A stretch of 64,000 nt of DNA, taken from contig JAMCPM010000006.1 of NCBI GenBank assembly GCA_023382335.1, positions 320,372-384,371 of the forward strand, in the 5' to 3' direction. Of the stretch, positions 23,460-36,116 are shown one piece after another (position 1 is the first letter of the stretch; every line of letters starts with the position of its first letter). The translations under genes were made by a program, and so were the position numbers. This DNA comes from Actinomycetota bacterium. Lineage in GTDB: Bacteria > Actinomycetota > Thermoleophilia > BMS3ABIN01. The notes under the pieces are model-generated. The model was not told the DNA's origin. It did not search any database and was given only the letters and a program-made list of their open reading frames with translations.

Positions 23460-24887
23460 TCATCCTCCCCGGTTCTGGATGAACGCCAGGAAGTTCAACG
23501 ACTCCCAGATTACCATCCAGACAAACAGCGCCTCGACCATGAAGCGGGCGCGGTCCCGCTCGAGCAGCCTTTCGATTCCGAAAAGCAGCAGGAAGGCGCC
23601 GAGCGGCAGCAACGGGTACAGGTAACGTCCGGGCACGCCGCCGATACCCGAACCAAAGGGAATTAGCACCGTGACCAGAGCCCCGACAACGAAGGCAAGT
23701 ACGGCGAAATTGATCCTTACCAGATCCATCCCGACCCTTGACTGGTCGGCAGCGGCTCCCCGAGCCGGAAACGACATGGCGCCCTCTCCCCGTAAGTAAT
23801 AATAAAGCAGCCCCATGATCGCCGCCGATAGCGCCGCGCCCACCGCCACCCAGGCGAAAGTCCAGAAGGGGAAGGGGAAGACCGGCTCGCCGAACCAGAA
23901 TGTGGGCAAAAGCTCGTCAAGCCGCAGCGAGCCAAAGTTGGCCAGGGGCGATTCGAAGAAGGAAGACATCAGCGGCCGCGCCGCGCTGGCGCCGGTGGCG
24001 TCGCCGTAGACGGCGATGTTGTGCGCCAGCCAGGGAAGCATGATAGCCGCGGCGACTCCATAGATGATTCCCGTATGCGCCAGGACCCGCCGGGCAGTCT
24101 CGCGTTTGTAATAGATCAGCAACCCCATAGCGATCAACACCACCGGCAACAGGAATATCGCCGTCATCTTCGACAACAGGGCGGCTCCGATCAGGGCGCC
24201 GGCCGCCAGGCTGCGCCTGTAGTTGACGCCCCGCCCGGCAATCCTCAACAGCAGCAGCACCGCAGCCGCCGAAAGCGGCACCGCCAGTGCGTCATTGGTG
24301 ATCTGTGACATATTGAGCGCGTAACCCTGGGTCAGCAGCACCACTACCGGGACCCCATAGACCAGCAGGCGGTCATCGGCATCTATCTCCCTTGCCGTCA
24401 GCCAGGCCAGTGGCACCATGGCCGAAGCCATCAGGGCCGCCAGCAGCCTCATGCCATATAGCTTGATGAAGGAATCGTCCGGCAGGGCCGCATATAGCGG
24501 CGCGTTGACCGCATAGTACAGAGGCGGTTGCATGGCCTCATAACCATAACGCCAGAGATTGCGCCGCAACCACTTTTCCTGATCCTGGTCGTTCAGGCCA
24601 TCGGGCAAGGGTTGCCAGGCAGCCGGATCGAGATACGCCGGCGTCGAGAGAGCGCCCACGGGCCGCCAGCCCCATTGATTGGATTCCACCGAGATGTCAA
24701 CCACACGCCTGGAGACAAAATCCTTGCCTTCCACCGGCAGGGAAAAGTTCTCGGACAGATATTGCACGAAATCAAAATGCTGCGCTTCGTCAACCCTGCT
24801 CCAGACCGGCTGGATCAGAGCGAAGACCACACCCTGCGCCAGCAGCGCCAGCCATAACAGAACGATGACCTTTCGCTCCCTTCCCAT
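23460..24887 (-). CDS. Polytopic membrane glycosyltransferase-like protein (GT-C fold)
   Basis: 475 residues from ATG 24887 (GTG 24893 possible). About ten membrane segments. The first periplasmic loop contains VWSRVDEAQHFDFVQYLSE, with the acidic pair expected of GT-C enzymes that use lipid-linked sugars, and QPPLYYAVNAPLYA follows. It resembles ArnT/DUF2142-type proteins. It lies 12 bp after the PIG-V-like gene, on the same strand, and probably shares its transcript. A role in decorating cell-surface polymers or glycoproteins is inferred; donor and acceptor unknown. Confidence 0.75.
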   Translation of the reverse strand: MGRERKVIVLLWLALLAQGVVFALIQPVWSRVDEAQHFDFVQYLSENFSLPVEGKDFVSRRVVDISVESNQWGWRPVGALSTPAYLDPAAWQPLPDGLNDQDQEKWLRRNLWRYGYEAMQPPLYYAVNAPLYAALPDDSFIKLYGMRLLAALMASAMVPLAWLTAREIDADDRLLVYGVPVVVLLTQGYALNMSQITNDALAVPLSAAAVLLLLRIAGRGVNYRRSLAAGALIGAALLSKMTAIFLLPVVLIAMGLLIYYKRETARRVLAHTGIIYGVAAAIMLPWLAHNIAVYGDATGASAARPLMSSFFESPLANFGSLRLDELLPTFWFGEPVFPFPFWTFAWVAVGAALSAAIMGLLYYYLRGEGAMSFPARGAAADQSRVGMDLVRINFAVLAFVVGALVTVLIPFGSGIGGVPGRYLYPLLPLGAFLLLFGIERLLERDRARFMVEALFVWMVIWESLNFLAFIQNRGG

Positions 24888-24898
24888 CGCCACGCCGT

Positions 24899-26002
24899 TC
24901 ACGCCACCCACCTGCCGGTCACAAACGCCGCCGTCGAAACCGCCAGCAGCAGGATGGACGCCGCCGAAACGGAAACCAGAACCCACTTCTTCCTGGAGAA
25001 CATCGCCAGCAGGATGAAGAAAGGGAAGACTACCAGCACATAGCGGCTCATCGACTTGGTGGTGCCGCTGACCAGCGGGAACAGCAGGCTGAGCAACATG
25101 TATAGAGTGTAGGAGCCAGGCAGCTTCTTGACGGCCACAACCGTGAGAATTCCCAGTAACAGGGTGACAGCCAGCTCATAGATCACCCATAGCTCTGATT
25201 GATTGACCAGGAAAGAGATGTCGTGGGTGAAGCTGCTCCAGATCGGGGTCAGTTCGTGGCCCCAGCCGGTGGCCTGCGTTTCGGCAAAGGCCAGAGGCCG
25301 GCCATAACCGAAATAAAGATATGTCATGAAGACGAATATTCCGCCGGGGACCAGTGACAGCCAGAGCACCGCCGGCCGGATCCTGCTGAGTGAGAAATCC
25401 TTCTGTGACAGGTATTCCCACACCAGCGGCAGCAGCAGCAGAATCCCGGATATTCGTGTCATCGAAGCCAGCAGCCCCCAGACCCCGGCCATGGCCCAGC
25501 GGCCGCGCCGCGCGTAATAAAAAGTGGCGACGGCGGTCATGAGGAACAGCGACTCGGTGTACAGCGTGGTAAAAAAGATCGATGTCGGAAAGATCGCCAG
25601 CAGCCAGACGGTCCGGCGGGCGACCTCGTCACCGTAATCATCACGCACCAGCCGGTAGAGGAAGATCATGCCGCCGAACATGAACGAGCTCGACAGCACC
25701 AGCCCCGCCAGCAGATAGCGTCCGCCAAAAACCCACCCCAGAGCCTTGACGGTCAGCGGATACAGCGGAAAAAACGCCATGTTGGACTGATCTCCCTGCA
25801 CCCAGTGATAACCGTCGGAGACGATTGACATGTACCAGTTGGCGTCCCACTGATACCAGATCGAAAGGTACCACGGCGGCGCTGAGTTCAAGGGTGCGGA
25901 AATTCCCTCGTGGATGGAGGGAAGGAAGAAATAACCAAAGGCGGCAAAGAGAACCACCAGCGCCCGGCTAAGGGTAAAGGACCGAATAACGGACCGGAGC
26001 AT
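24899..26002 (-). CDS. PIG-V/mannosyltransferase-like membrane protein
   Basis: 367 residues from ATG 26002 (GAGGGG eight bases upstream). The loop after the first membrane helix carries WYQWDANWYMSIVSDGYHW, the WDAxWY pattern of the PIG-V (GPI mannosyltransferase II-like) family, followed by NMAFFPLYPL and TLYTESLFL. About nine membrane segments. In prokaryotes such enzymes transfer mannose or related sugars from polyprenyl-phosphate donors outside the membrane. Operon with the GT-C gene downstream. Confidence 0.85.
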   Translation of the reverse strand: MLRSVIRSFTLSRALVVLFAAFGYFFLPSIHEGISAPLNSAPPWYLSIWYQWDANWYMSIVSDGYHWVQGDQSNMAFFPLYPLTVKALGWVFGGRYLLAGLVLSSSFMFGGMIFLYRLVRDDYGDEVARRTVWLLAIFPTSIFFTTLYTESLFLMTAVATFYYARRGRWAMAGVWGLLASMTRISGILLLLPLVWEYLSQKDFSLSRIRPAVLWLSLVPGGIFVFMTYLYFGYGRPLAFAETQATGWGHELTPIWSSFTHDISFLVNQSELWVIYELAVTLLLGILTVVAVKKLPGSYTLYMLLSLLFPLVSGTTKSMSRYVLVVFPFFILLAMFSRKKWVLVSVSAASILLLAVSTAAFVTGRWVA

Positions 26003-26211
26003 GTACAAACCCCTCGGATGAACCTGTTTTAAACGGATCGGACCTTCCTGACCCGCTAAAGTGATGATGTTAGAAAGGACCCGCGAGAAAGTCAAACCCG
26101 AGGCTGTGTTGCATCCAATCGTCACGATTTTTTAACCGATCCTTACCACGCCGCGGCCAATAAAAAAAACCGGCGACGCCGGTTCAGCCTATACGGGGAT
26201 GACCGGTCGCT

Positions 26212-27642
26212 CTATTTCTCCAGGACCTTCTCCTCGTGATATTCTTTTTCCGCGTTGACATCCAAGACTACATGTGACTCGCCGAGCACATTGCGCGCCG
26301 CCAGGATTCCCGTCTTCATGGAATGGTCCATGTTGTTGTATTTGTAGGTGCCGTAGCGCCCGATGATCTCCAGGTTGGAGAAGCCGCTGATGTATTCGCG
26401 AATCTTGTTGAGCGGCTCCGCGTAGCCCAGTTCGTAACTGGGATACGCCTTGGGCACGCGCACGACGAAGGCGTCGATCACATCTTCCATCTTGATGAAA
26501 CCGAGACGCTTGTCCAGGTCGCTGACGGTCAGATCGATCAGGTCCCGATCGTCCATTGACCAGATATCGTCACCCTCAAAACAGAAATACTCAGCCACGA
26601 TCGAGCTCTTGCCCTCGGGCGCCATGGCCTTGCTCCAGTTGCGCGGCTCGTGGATCCGTCCCAGCTTGATCGCAGGTTCATGGATGTAGATCCAGGTCTG
26701 GTCGGTGACCTCGGGCTTGTCGATCATCAGGTTGACGGTGACCAGATCGCGGTAGCGCAGCTTGTGCACCGCCTCGACGACGTCTGCCGGCGCCTCCGGC
26801 CGCATCGCCAGCACCAGCTCGGTCAGCGGCATGCTCGACAGAAGGTTGTTGACCTGCAATTGATAACTTTCTTCCGGAGTCTCGATATCCAGCGAGGTCA
26901 CCTTGCCGTTTTCGTGGTGAACGGCCGCAACCCGTGAGCGCATCCGAACCTCGTTACCGTGCATCTCCACGTCCTCAGCCAGCCGCTCGCTGATGCGGCC
27001 GATGCCCAGCCGCGGATAGAGAAACTTGTCGATCAGCGTCGCCACCTTGCGGTTCTTCTGCGGGAAGAGAGCATCCTTGACCGCCACTCGCAGAGATAAG
27101 CCCTTGATGCGCTGCGTGGCCCATTCGGCCTCGATCTGGCTACAGTCGATGCCCCAGACTTTCTCCGTATAATTCTTGAAGAAGCGCTTGAACAGCTCGC
27201 GGCCGAACTCGTTGCTGACCCAGTCTTCAAAGGAGACTATCTGCGGTTTGCCAAAGACATTCCTCACCTTGACGTAACCATAGTTGCCCAGGCATTTGGC
27301 GGTAGTGCCTACGCCCATACCGAACAGGGCATTAGCCGGCTTCAAAGGGTAATCAAAGAATTTCTCGAGATAGAAGATCTTGCTGGAACGGCTGACCCAG
27401 ATCGCCTCATCGCCCAGGATGTCGCGGAAGAACTTGTCTACTTCTTCATCCTTGGTAAAGAAACGATGGCCGCCGATGTCGAAGCGGAAACCGTCGCGCT
27501 CGATGGTGCGGGAGATGCCGCCGACCTGATCGCTCATCTCCAGGACGACGGTGCTTTTTTTGTTTTCACTTAAAACGAACGCGGCGCTCAGACCGGCCGG
27601 ACCCGCGCCGATCACCGCCACGTCGGTATTGTTACTGGTCAC
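26212..27642 (-). CDS. FAD-dependent UDP-galactopyranose mutase-like protein
   Basis: 476 residues. The N-terminal dinucleotide fold VAVIGAGPAGLSAAFVLSE binds FAD, followed by GGISRTIERDGFRFDIGGHRF, a signature of the protoporphyrinogen oxidase/UDP-galactopyranose mutase branch, then KVWGIDCSQIEAEWATQRIKG. The C-terminal half has YGTYKYNNMDHSM, a second flavin-binding region as in Glf-like enzymes. Neighbouring glycosyltransferases support a role in sugar-nucleotide or glycan modification. A classic Glf is shorter (~370 residues), so exact activity is open. Confidence 0.85.
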   Translation of the reverse strand: MTSNNTDVAVIGAGPAGLSAAFVLSENKKSTVVLEMSDQVGGISRTIERDGFRFDIGGHRFFTKDEEVDKFFRDILGDEAIWVSRSSKIFYLEKFFDYPLKPANALFGMGVGTTAKCLGNYGYVKVRNVFGKPQIVSFEDWVSNEFGRELFKRFFKNYTEKVWGIDCSQIEAEWATQRIKGLSLRVAVKDALFPQKNRKVATLIDKFLYPRLGIGRISERLAEDVEMHGNEVRMRSRVAAVHHENGKVTSLDIETPEESYQLQVNNLLSSMPLTELVLAMRPEAPADVVEAVHKLRYRDLVTVNLMIDKPEVTDQTWIYIHEPAIKLGRIHEPRNWSKAMAPEGKSSIVAEYFCFEGDDIWSMDDRDLIDLTVSDLDKRLGFIKMEDVIDAFVVRVPKAYPSYELGYAEPLNKIREYISGFSNLEIIGRYGTYKYNNMDHSMKTGILAARNVLGESHVVLDVNAEKEYHEEKVLEK

Positions 27643-27803
27643 AGATTATCTCCATATGCTGTCAGCCGTTTCGCAAAGTCCAACAAGGGAATAAATGATT
27701 CGAGAGGCTGGCAGGGTCGCGCCAATGTGGCTTAATTATAGCTTTTGCCATGAAAAGCAACAAGCAAAGGAAGGTAACAGGTTTGTAAGGTGGTCTTTCG
27801 GGG

Positions 27804-27985
27804 AAAAAAGATGAGCCCGCAGGTGGGGGGAGGCTAAACTCACTACCTACGGGCTCCCTTTTAGGGCGGAGGCGTTCGCCTCCTGTCCTGTAATTGGGTC
27901 TTTCAAAACAATTATCGACTCGCTCAGATGAACCTTTAGAAATCCGACTTTTTTGATAGTAAAAGAGCGCACCGGCGGTTTTGTT
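27804..27985 (-). ncRNA. Candidate small RNA with strong terminator
   Basis: The 388-bp gap 27643-28030 holds a 12-bp stem (27845-27856 with 27813-27824) followed on the minus strand by ATC and six T (27804-27809). One position pairs as G-U only in minus-strand RNA and would mismatch in plus-strand RNA, favouring minus transcription. A second perfect hairpin (GGAGGCG/CGCCTCC, 27868-27883) lies beside it. TACAAT on the minus strand (27992-27997) with TTTTGA 17 bp upstream could be a promoter. The resulting RNA would be about 180 nt with no ORF. Length would suit 6S RNA, but I cannot confirm its central bulge. Confidence 0.35.
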
Positions 27986-28030
27986 CCTGATATTGTAAGC
28001 GGGACAGCAGGCCATCAAAAGGAGTGACCG

Positions 28031-28363
28031 ATGCACGAAGACAGCGAAAGCTTCAACAATCCGGGGCCGCAGGTAAAGGTTCAGGTGCCCGCCGACATCC
28101 AGCGCGGCGTCTACGCCAACATGGCCAGAGTAAATCATTCCGAGTTCGAGTTCTCCATCGACTTCGCCAACGCCGACTTCGCCGGACAGGACCCCGCCGG
28201 CAATATTCCGGCTGTGGTCGTGGCCCGGATAATGGTCAGCCACGAGTTCATGCCCCATCTGCTCGATGCCCTGCAGGATAACTACAGCAGGTACCTTACT
28301 CGCCGTGACATAGAAGGCCTTCCCGAGACCGAAAGGCCTGCCGAGGGCGACGACGCCCATTAG
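28031..28363 (+). CDS. DUF3467 family protein
   Basis: 110 residues. ATG 28031 is preceded by AAGGAGTGACCG. Core features of DUF3467: QVPADIQRGVYANMARVNHS, EFEFSIDFA, and VVARIMVSHEFMPHLLDAL. Members are widespread in anaerobes and archaea and have no assigned function. The next gene (glutaredoxin-like) begins 15 bp after its stop, suggesting a redox-linked operon, though that link is positional only. Confidence 0.9.
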   Translation: MHEDSESFNNPGPQVKVQVPADIQRGVYANMARVNHSEFEFSIDFANADFAGQDPAGNIPAVVVARIMVSHEFMPHLLDALQDNYSRYLTRRDIEGLPETERPAEGDDAH

Positions 28364-28378
28364 GGAGGACGAAGATCG

Positions 28379-28663
28379 ATGTTAAAACACGTTGAAGGCG
28401 ATGATCTGGGCGGCATCATGCTTTATGCGCTCAGCACCTGCATGTGGTGCCGCAAGACCAAGCAGTTGCTCGGCGACCTGCATGCCGCCTACGACTTCAT
28501 CGATGTCGACCTGCTTGATAAGGCCGAGCAGCAAGCAGTTACCGCTGACATCAAGAAATGGAACCCTGACAATACCTTCCCGACCGTTGTCATCAACGGC
28601 GAGACGTGCATCGTCGGTTACGAACCTGACAAGATCCAGGCAGAGCTGCATAAATGGAAGTGA
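28379..28663 (+). CDS. Glutaredoxin-like protein (CxxC)
   Basis: 94 residues with a thioredoxin fold: [17 protein letters not shown] gives the CMWC active site, [11 protein letters not shown] the cis-proline, and [10 protein letters not shown] the C-terminal helix. Start ATG 28379 has GGGAGGA upstream; an internal ATG at residue 14 would give a more standard length. Its stop overlaps the start of the FTR gene by 10 bp. It is the likely disulfide substrate or partner of that reductase. Confidence 0.88.
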   Translation: MLKHVEGDDLGGIMLYALSTCMWCRKTKQLLGDLHAAYDFIDVDLLDKAEQQAVTADIKKWNPDNTFPTVVINGETCIVGYEPDKIQAELHKWK

Positions 28664-29175
28664 CCGAAGAAGTAAGGAGCTACTACGAGCGTTTGCGCAG
28701 CGACGCCGAGGCGGCGGGCTATCATCTCAACCCGGACGAAGAAGCAACCCTGGACCTGGTCCGCGGGCTGATCGTCAACGAAAAACGTCTCAGCTATCCT
28801 TCATGCCCCTGCCGACTGGCCTCCGGCGATATCGATGACGACCTCGACATCGTCTGTCCCTGCGATTACCGCGATCCCGATCTGGGCGACTATGGCATGT
28901 GCTACTGCGCCCTTTATGTGACCGGCGAGATCCTGGGCGGCGAGAAGGAGGTCCGGCCGATTCCGGAGAGGCGGCCGCCGGAAGAGCAACGCCGGAGCCA
29001 GAGGCTGGATGCTGCCGAGAAGTCCGGATCCGGCGCCGGCGAATCCGCGAAAACCTCCTTGAGCAAACCGGTATGGCGCTGCCGGGTCTGCGGCTATCTT
29101 TGCGGCCGCGATCAACCGCCTGAGGTATGTCCCATCTGCAAGGCCCGCAAGGAACGCTTCGAACGATTCATGTAG
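28654..29175 (+). CDS. Ferredoxin:thioredoxin reductase catalytic subunit fused to rubredoxin
   Basis: 173 residues. Residues 1-100 are the FTR catalytic subunit with the six diagnostic cysteines in three CxC pairs: C51-P-C53, C68-P-C70 (in CPCDYRDPD) and C83-Y-C85. By family knowledge four bind a 4Fe-4S cluster and two form the redox disulfide. The usual CHC motif is CYC here, so the active-site histidine is absent. After a charged linker, residues 140-173 are a rubredoxin-like knuckle pair (C143xxC146, C159xxC162). Coupled by overlap to the glutaredoxin-like gene, so the pair probably forms an anaerobic thiol-redox relay fed by ferredoxin. Confidence 0.92.
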   Translation: MEVTEEVRSYYERLRSDAEAAGYHLNPDEEATLDLVRGLIVNEKRLSYPSCPCRLASGDIDDDLDIVCPCDYRDPDLGDYGMCYCALYVTGEILGGEKEVRPIPERRPPEEQRRSQRLDAAEKSGSGAGESAKTSLSKPVWRCRVCGYLCGRDQPPEVCPICKARKERFERFM

Positions 29176-29276
29176 CCCCCTGATTCCTTCCCCGGAGTTC
29201 GCGCGGCGTCGCTGCCCTTCACCAAAATCGGTTATACTTCCCGTGTCATACCAAGTTGATGATCATGGAGCTAGAT

Positions 29277-30050
29277 ATGGCTGAGATCGAGGCCGCGAAC
29301 GCGGTTGCTGCAGGAAACGGAGAACGCGAACTGATAATCAGCATCGCCAACCTGCACAAAATCTACGATACCGGTGAGGTCAGGGTGCACGCGCTTCGCG
29401 GCATCGACTTCGAGGTGGGCCGCGGCGAGATGGTTGCCGTCATGGGGCCCAGCGGCTCCGGAAAGACGACATTGCTAAATTGCATGTCCGGCATCGACGA
29501 GCCCTCAGAGGGTGAGGTTATGATCCGCGGAGAGGCGCTGTACCGCATGCGCGACAACAGCCGTACCGATTTCCGCGCCTCGAACATGGGCTTCATTTTC
29601 CAGACATTCAACCTGCTGCCCGTGCTGACCGTGGTCGAGAACGTCGAGCTGCCGGCGCTGGTCGCGGGCATCAAGCCCGGCGAGGCGCGCAAGCGGGCGC
29701 TCCGCTACGTCGAGGCCATCGGGCTGGGAGACCAGGCGGGCAAACGCCCCGCGGAGATCTCCGGCGGCCAGCAGCAGCGGGTCGCCATCGCCCGCGCTCT
29801 GGTCAACGATCCGGCGATCGTCTGGTGCGACGAGCCCACCGGTAATCTCGACAGCGAGAACCAGGACCAGATCATGGACCTGCTGTGCAACCTCAACAAG
29901 GATCACGGGCAGACATTCGTCCTGGTCACCCACAGCGATGAGGTAGGCGCCCGCGCCGACCGCATCGTACACATGCGCGACGGCCTCATCGAACACGATC
30001 TGGCAAACGGCGGCACCATCTCGCCGGCGTCATCCGACAACAAGCTGTAG
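29277..30050 (+). CDS. ABC transporter ATPase, LolD/MacB type
   Basis: 257 residues from ATG 29277 (GGAG six bases upstream); other in-frame starts at 29256-29265 are less well placed. Walker [12 protein letters not shown]-loop [11 protein letters not shown], signature [15 protein letters not shown], Walker [14 protein letters not shown], all typical of mechanotransmission exporters of the LolD/MacB/FtsE class. TATACT (29233-29238) may be the -10. Partner is the 1010-residue permease 12 bp downstream. Confidence 0.95.
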   Translation: MAEIEAANAVAAGNGERELIISIANLHKIYDTGEVRVHALRGIDFEVGRGEMVAVMGPSGSGKTTLLNCMSGIDEPSEGEVMIRGEALYRMRDNSRTDFRASNMGFIFQTFNLLPVLTVVENVELPALVAGIKPGEARKRALRYVEAIGLGDQAGKRPAEISGGQQQRVAIARALVNDPAIVWCDEPTGNLDSENQDQIMDLLCNLNKDHGQTFVLVTHSDEVGARADRIVHMRDGLIEHDLANGGTISPASSDNKL

Positions 30051-30062
30051 GCGCGGCGAAAA

Positions 30063-33000
30063 ATGGAAAAGCTTTTCGGGGTACCAATAAATAACATGCT
30101 CGCCGGCCTGCTGATCGTTCTGGCGATCGGAGCCGTCGTCATCATCATCGCTTCGCTGCGCAATCCCGTCCTCTTCAAGATGGGCGTTCGCAACATCACC
30201 CGCCGGCCGGCGCAGACGACCCTGATCGTCCTGGGGCTGATGCTGACCACGCTGCTGTTCTCCTCCGCCCTCTCCACCGGCGATACCATGAACTATTCCA
30301 TCCGCAAGAGCGCGCTCGACCAGCTGGGACCGATCGATGAAGTCGTCCAGGCCAAAGCTGTCTCCGGTCAGGAAGACCACATGATGAACCAGACCGGCAA
30401 GGCGCAGACCAATGGTGAGTATTTTGGTCCTGACACCATCACCAGGATCAAGAGCGCTGTTGAGCCCGCGGGCCTTGTCGATGGCGTCGCTCCCATAGTC
30501 AGTGAAAACTTTCCCGCCGTGTCGCCGGACAGCAAACAGACCTTGCCACAGATCAGGGTGCTTGGCGTCGAACAGGATTACGCGCGGCAGACCGAGCCGC
30601 TGAAGACAGCCTCAGGGCAGGAGCTCCAGGTCGGATCGCTGGCGCCCGGCACTGCCTTCCTCAACACCCGGGCCGCCCAAAAGCTTGATGTGGGCCCCGG
30701 CGACAAAGTCCAGCTGTTTTCATCAACCGGCCCGCAGCAGTTCACTGTCGCGGACATCTATGACAGCGGCGGCAAGTCGGGCGAGGTCGGCGAATCGATG
30801 GTCGTGCCGGCGGCGTCGGCGCAGCAGCTGACGGAAACGCCGGGAATGTTCAACATGGTTCTGATCTCCAACCAGGGCGGCCTGTTCGAGGGTATCGACA
30901 AGACCGGCGCCGTCACCTCGGCGCTCGACCCCGTGGTCGCCGGCACCAATCTGGAGGTCCAGCCGGTCAAGCAGAAAGCCCTGGATATGGCCGAGCAGGC
31001 CTCCAGCAGTTTCACCAGCATCTTCCTGCTCTTCGGCGAGTTCTCGATGGTGGCCGGCATCCTTTTGATCTTCCTGATATTCGTGATGCTCGCTGCCGAG
31101 CGCAAGACCGAACTCGGCGTCATGCGGGCGATGGGTTCAAAGCGCCGTGACGTCCTGAAGGTGTTCGCCTTCGAAGGAGTCGTTTACTCGGCGCTGGCGG
31201 CGGCCGTGGGCGCGATCCTGGGCATCGTCGTCGGCTGGGCCATGGTGCAGATCCTTGCCAGCGCCTTTGGCAGCTTCGAGGAATTCAGCTTTTCCTTCAG
31301 CTTTAACATCAAGAGCCTGATCATCTCTTATTCCATGGGAATGATCGCCACATATGTGATAGTCGTGATCTCAGCCTGGCGCGCGGGACGCATCAATATC
31401 GTGCGCGCCATCCGCGACATCCCCGAACCACAAAAAAGCGGTCGGCGCAAACGATGGCTGGCGGCCAGCATCGGCATGATCGCCTTTGGCGTGCTGATCA
31501 CCATTGCCGGACTCAAATCGAACCAGGCAGGCCCGTTCATGCTGGGAGTCTCCCTCGGCATCGTCGGCGTTCCCTTCCTGCTGCGCTATTTCCGCCTGCC
31601 GGACCGCATCGCCTTCTCCGTCGCCGGCATGGGCCTGCTGTTCTGGTGGCTGATGCCGGAAAAATGGATCCACAAGATCTTCTGGTTCATTCCTGAGGGA
31701 ATGAACGCCGGCATGGAGATGTTCATCCTGTCCGGTATCGCCGTAGTGGCGGGGGCCATCTGGACGGTCATGTACAATTCCGACATCCTGCTGGCGGCGA
31801 TCGTCGCCGTCTTCGGGCGGATCAAGAGCCTGCCGCCTATACTGAAGATCTCGGTCAACTATCCGATGCGAACGCGTTTCCGCACCGGTATGGCCCTGGC
31901 GATGTTCTCACTGATCATCTTCACCATGACCTTCATGGCGGCGATGATGCTCTCGATCTCGTCGTTATATGACGACATCCCCCGTGTCTCGGGCGGTTTT
32001 GATATCCAGGGAATGACCGGCTACGCCAATCCCGTTCGCGATGCGTCCGGGACCATAGCGGCTCAGGGTGATGGCGTCAGCCCAAATGATTTCACCGCCG
32101 TCGGCAGCCTCGCTTCCGCGGGCGCCGAGATCAGACAGCAGGGAGCGCCCAACCAGGACTGGTCACAGTTCGTCTTACAGGGAGCTGACGCAGGATACCT
32201 GGATAACATCAACTACGGCTTCAAGATAAAAGACGCGGCATACAAGACCGACGCCGAGGTCTGGCAGGCGGTCAAGAACCAGCCGGGGCTGGCGGTCGTT
32301 CACACCAGCCTGCTGCCATCCAAGAGTAATTTCCAGCAGGGCGGCCCCGAGGTCCGTTTCCTGATGAGCGGTGTCTACCAGGAAGACTCGCAGCTGCCGG
32401 ATAATCTGTTCATCGAGGTCAAGGACCCGGCAAGCGGCAAGGTGTCGCAGCTCAAGGTGATCGGCGTCATCGAACCGCTGGCTTTTTACGCGCAGATGGG
32501 AATCTTCACGTCTCAGGACACCATTGCGGGGATGTCGTCGCGGCCGGTCCCGCCGACTTCGTTCTGGTTCAAGACGGCGCCGGGGGTAAATGTCGGCGAG
32601 GCTTCAAGGGGACTGCAACGGACCTTTTACACCAATGGCATGACCACCAACGTCATCGAGGAGACTATCCGCTCTTCGATGCGGGCCATGACCATGATCA
32701 ACAACCTGCTCACCGGCTTCATGGGGCTGGGCCTGGTTGTGGGCATCGCCGCACTTGGTGTGATCGCGGCGCGGGCGGTGGTCGAGCGACGGCAACAGAT
32801 CGGCATGTTGCGCGCGATCGGCTTCAGGCGCAGCATGGTGCAGCGGGCTTTCCTGCTGGAATCGTCGTTCGTGGCTATCCTGGGCATCGCCATCGGCACC
32901 GCTCTGGGGCTTTCCTTATGCTACTCGGTGATGGATTTCATGTCGGGGCAGATCGAGGGGCTGACCTTCAAGGTGCCCTGGACCAACGTCATCTTTATCG

Positions 33001-33095
33001 CGGTGCTGGCCTATGCTGCTTCGCTCCTCACCACATATCTGCCGGCACGTCAGGCTTCAAGGGTTTATCCCGCCGAGGCGCTCAGGTATGAATAG
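30063..33095 (+). CDS. Large FtsX/MacB-type ABC permease
   Basis: 1010 residues. An N-terminal membrane helix (about 12-32), a periplasmic domain, a first FtsX unit (about 320-445; LGVMRAMGSKRRDVLKVF), a central set of extra helices (about 465-620), a second periplasmic domain, and a second FtsX unit at the C-terminus (IGMLRAIGFRRSMVQRAFLLES). Duplicated FtsX permeases of this size export or rearrange lipoproteins, peptides or lipids. It begins 12 bp after the ATPase stop; only a weak ribosome site, so translation is likely coupled. No adaptor (MacA-like) gene follows. Confidence 0.93.
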   Translation: MEKLFGVPINNMLAGLLIVLAIGAVVIIIASLRNPVLFKMGVRNITRRPAQTTLIVLGLMLTTLLFSSALSTGDTMNYSIRKSALDQLGPIDEVVQAKAVSGQEDHMMNQTGKAQTNGEYFGPDTITRIKSAVEPAGLVDGVAPIVSENFPAVSPDSKQTLPQIRVLGVEQDYARQTEPLKTASGQELQVGSLAPGTAFLNTRAAQKLDVGPGDKVQLFSSTGPQQFTVADIYDSGGKSGEVGESMVVPAASAQQLTETPGMFNMVLISNQGGLFEGIDKTGAVTSALDPVVAGTNLEVQPVKQKALDMAEQASSSFTSIFLLFGEFSMVAGILLIFLIFVMLAAERKTELGVMRAMGSKRRDVLKVFAFEGVVYSALAAAVGAILGIVVGWAMVQILASAFGSFEEFSFSFSFNIKSLIISYSMGMIATYVIVVISAWRAGRINIVRAIRDIPEPQKSGRRKRWLAASIGMIAFGVLITIAGLKSNQAGPFMLGVSLGIVGVPFLLRYFRLPDRIAFSVAGMGLLFWWLMPEKWIHKIFWFIPEGMNAGMEMFILSGIAVVAGAIWTVMYNSDILLAAIVAVFGRIKSLPPILKISVNYPMRTRFRTGMALAMFSLIIFTMTFMAAMMLSISSLYDDIPRVSGGFDIQGMTGYANPVRDASGTIAAQGDGVSPNDFTAVGSLASAGAEIRQQGAPNQDWSQFVLQGADAGYLDNINYGFKIKDAAYKTDAEVWQAVKNQPGLAVVHTSLLPSKSNFQQGGPEVRFLMSGVYQEDSQLPDNLFIEVKDPASGKVSQLKVIGVIEPLAFYAQMGIFTSQDTIAGMSSRPVPPTSFWFKTAPGVNVGEASRGLQRTFYTNGMTTNVIEETIRSSMRAMTMINNLLTGFMGLGLVVGIAALGVIAARAVVERRQQIGMLRAIGFRRSMVQRAFLLESSFVAILGIAIGTALGLSLCYSVMDFMSGQIEGLTFKVPWTNVIFIAVLAYAASLLTTYLPARQASRVYPAEALRYE

Positions 33096-33148
33096 GCGGC
33101 GCTTAGGTACTGGTGAGGCGAACGCCGAGGAGTGTAGCGCGCGAAGCT

Positions 33149-36114
<2,966 letters not shown>

Positions 36115-36116
36115 TC

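Noticed and set aside
27804-27985. Metabolite riboswitch for the DUF3467 gene
   Set aside because: The structure is better paired on the minus strand and no known aptamer consensus (cobalamin, fluoride, ykkC, SAM) was matched.
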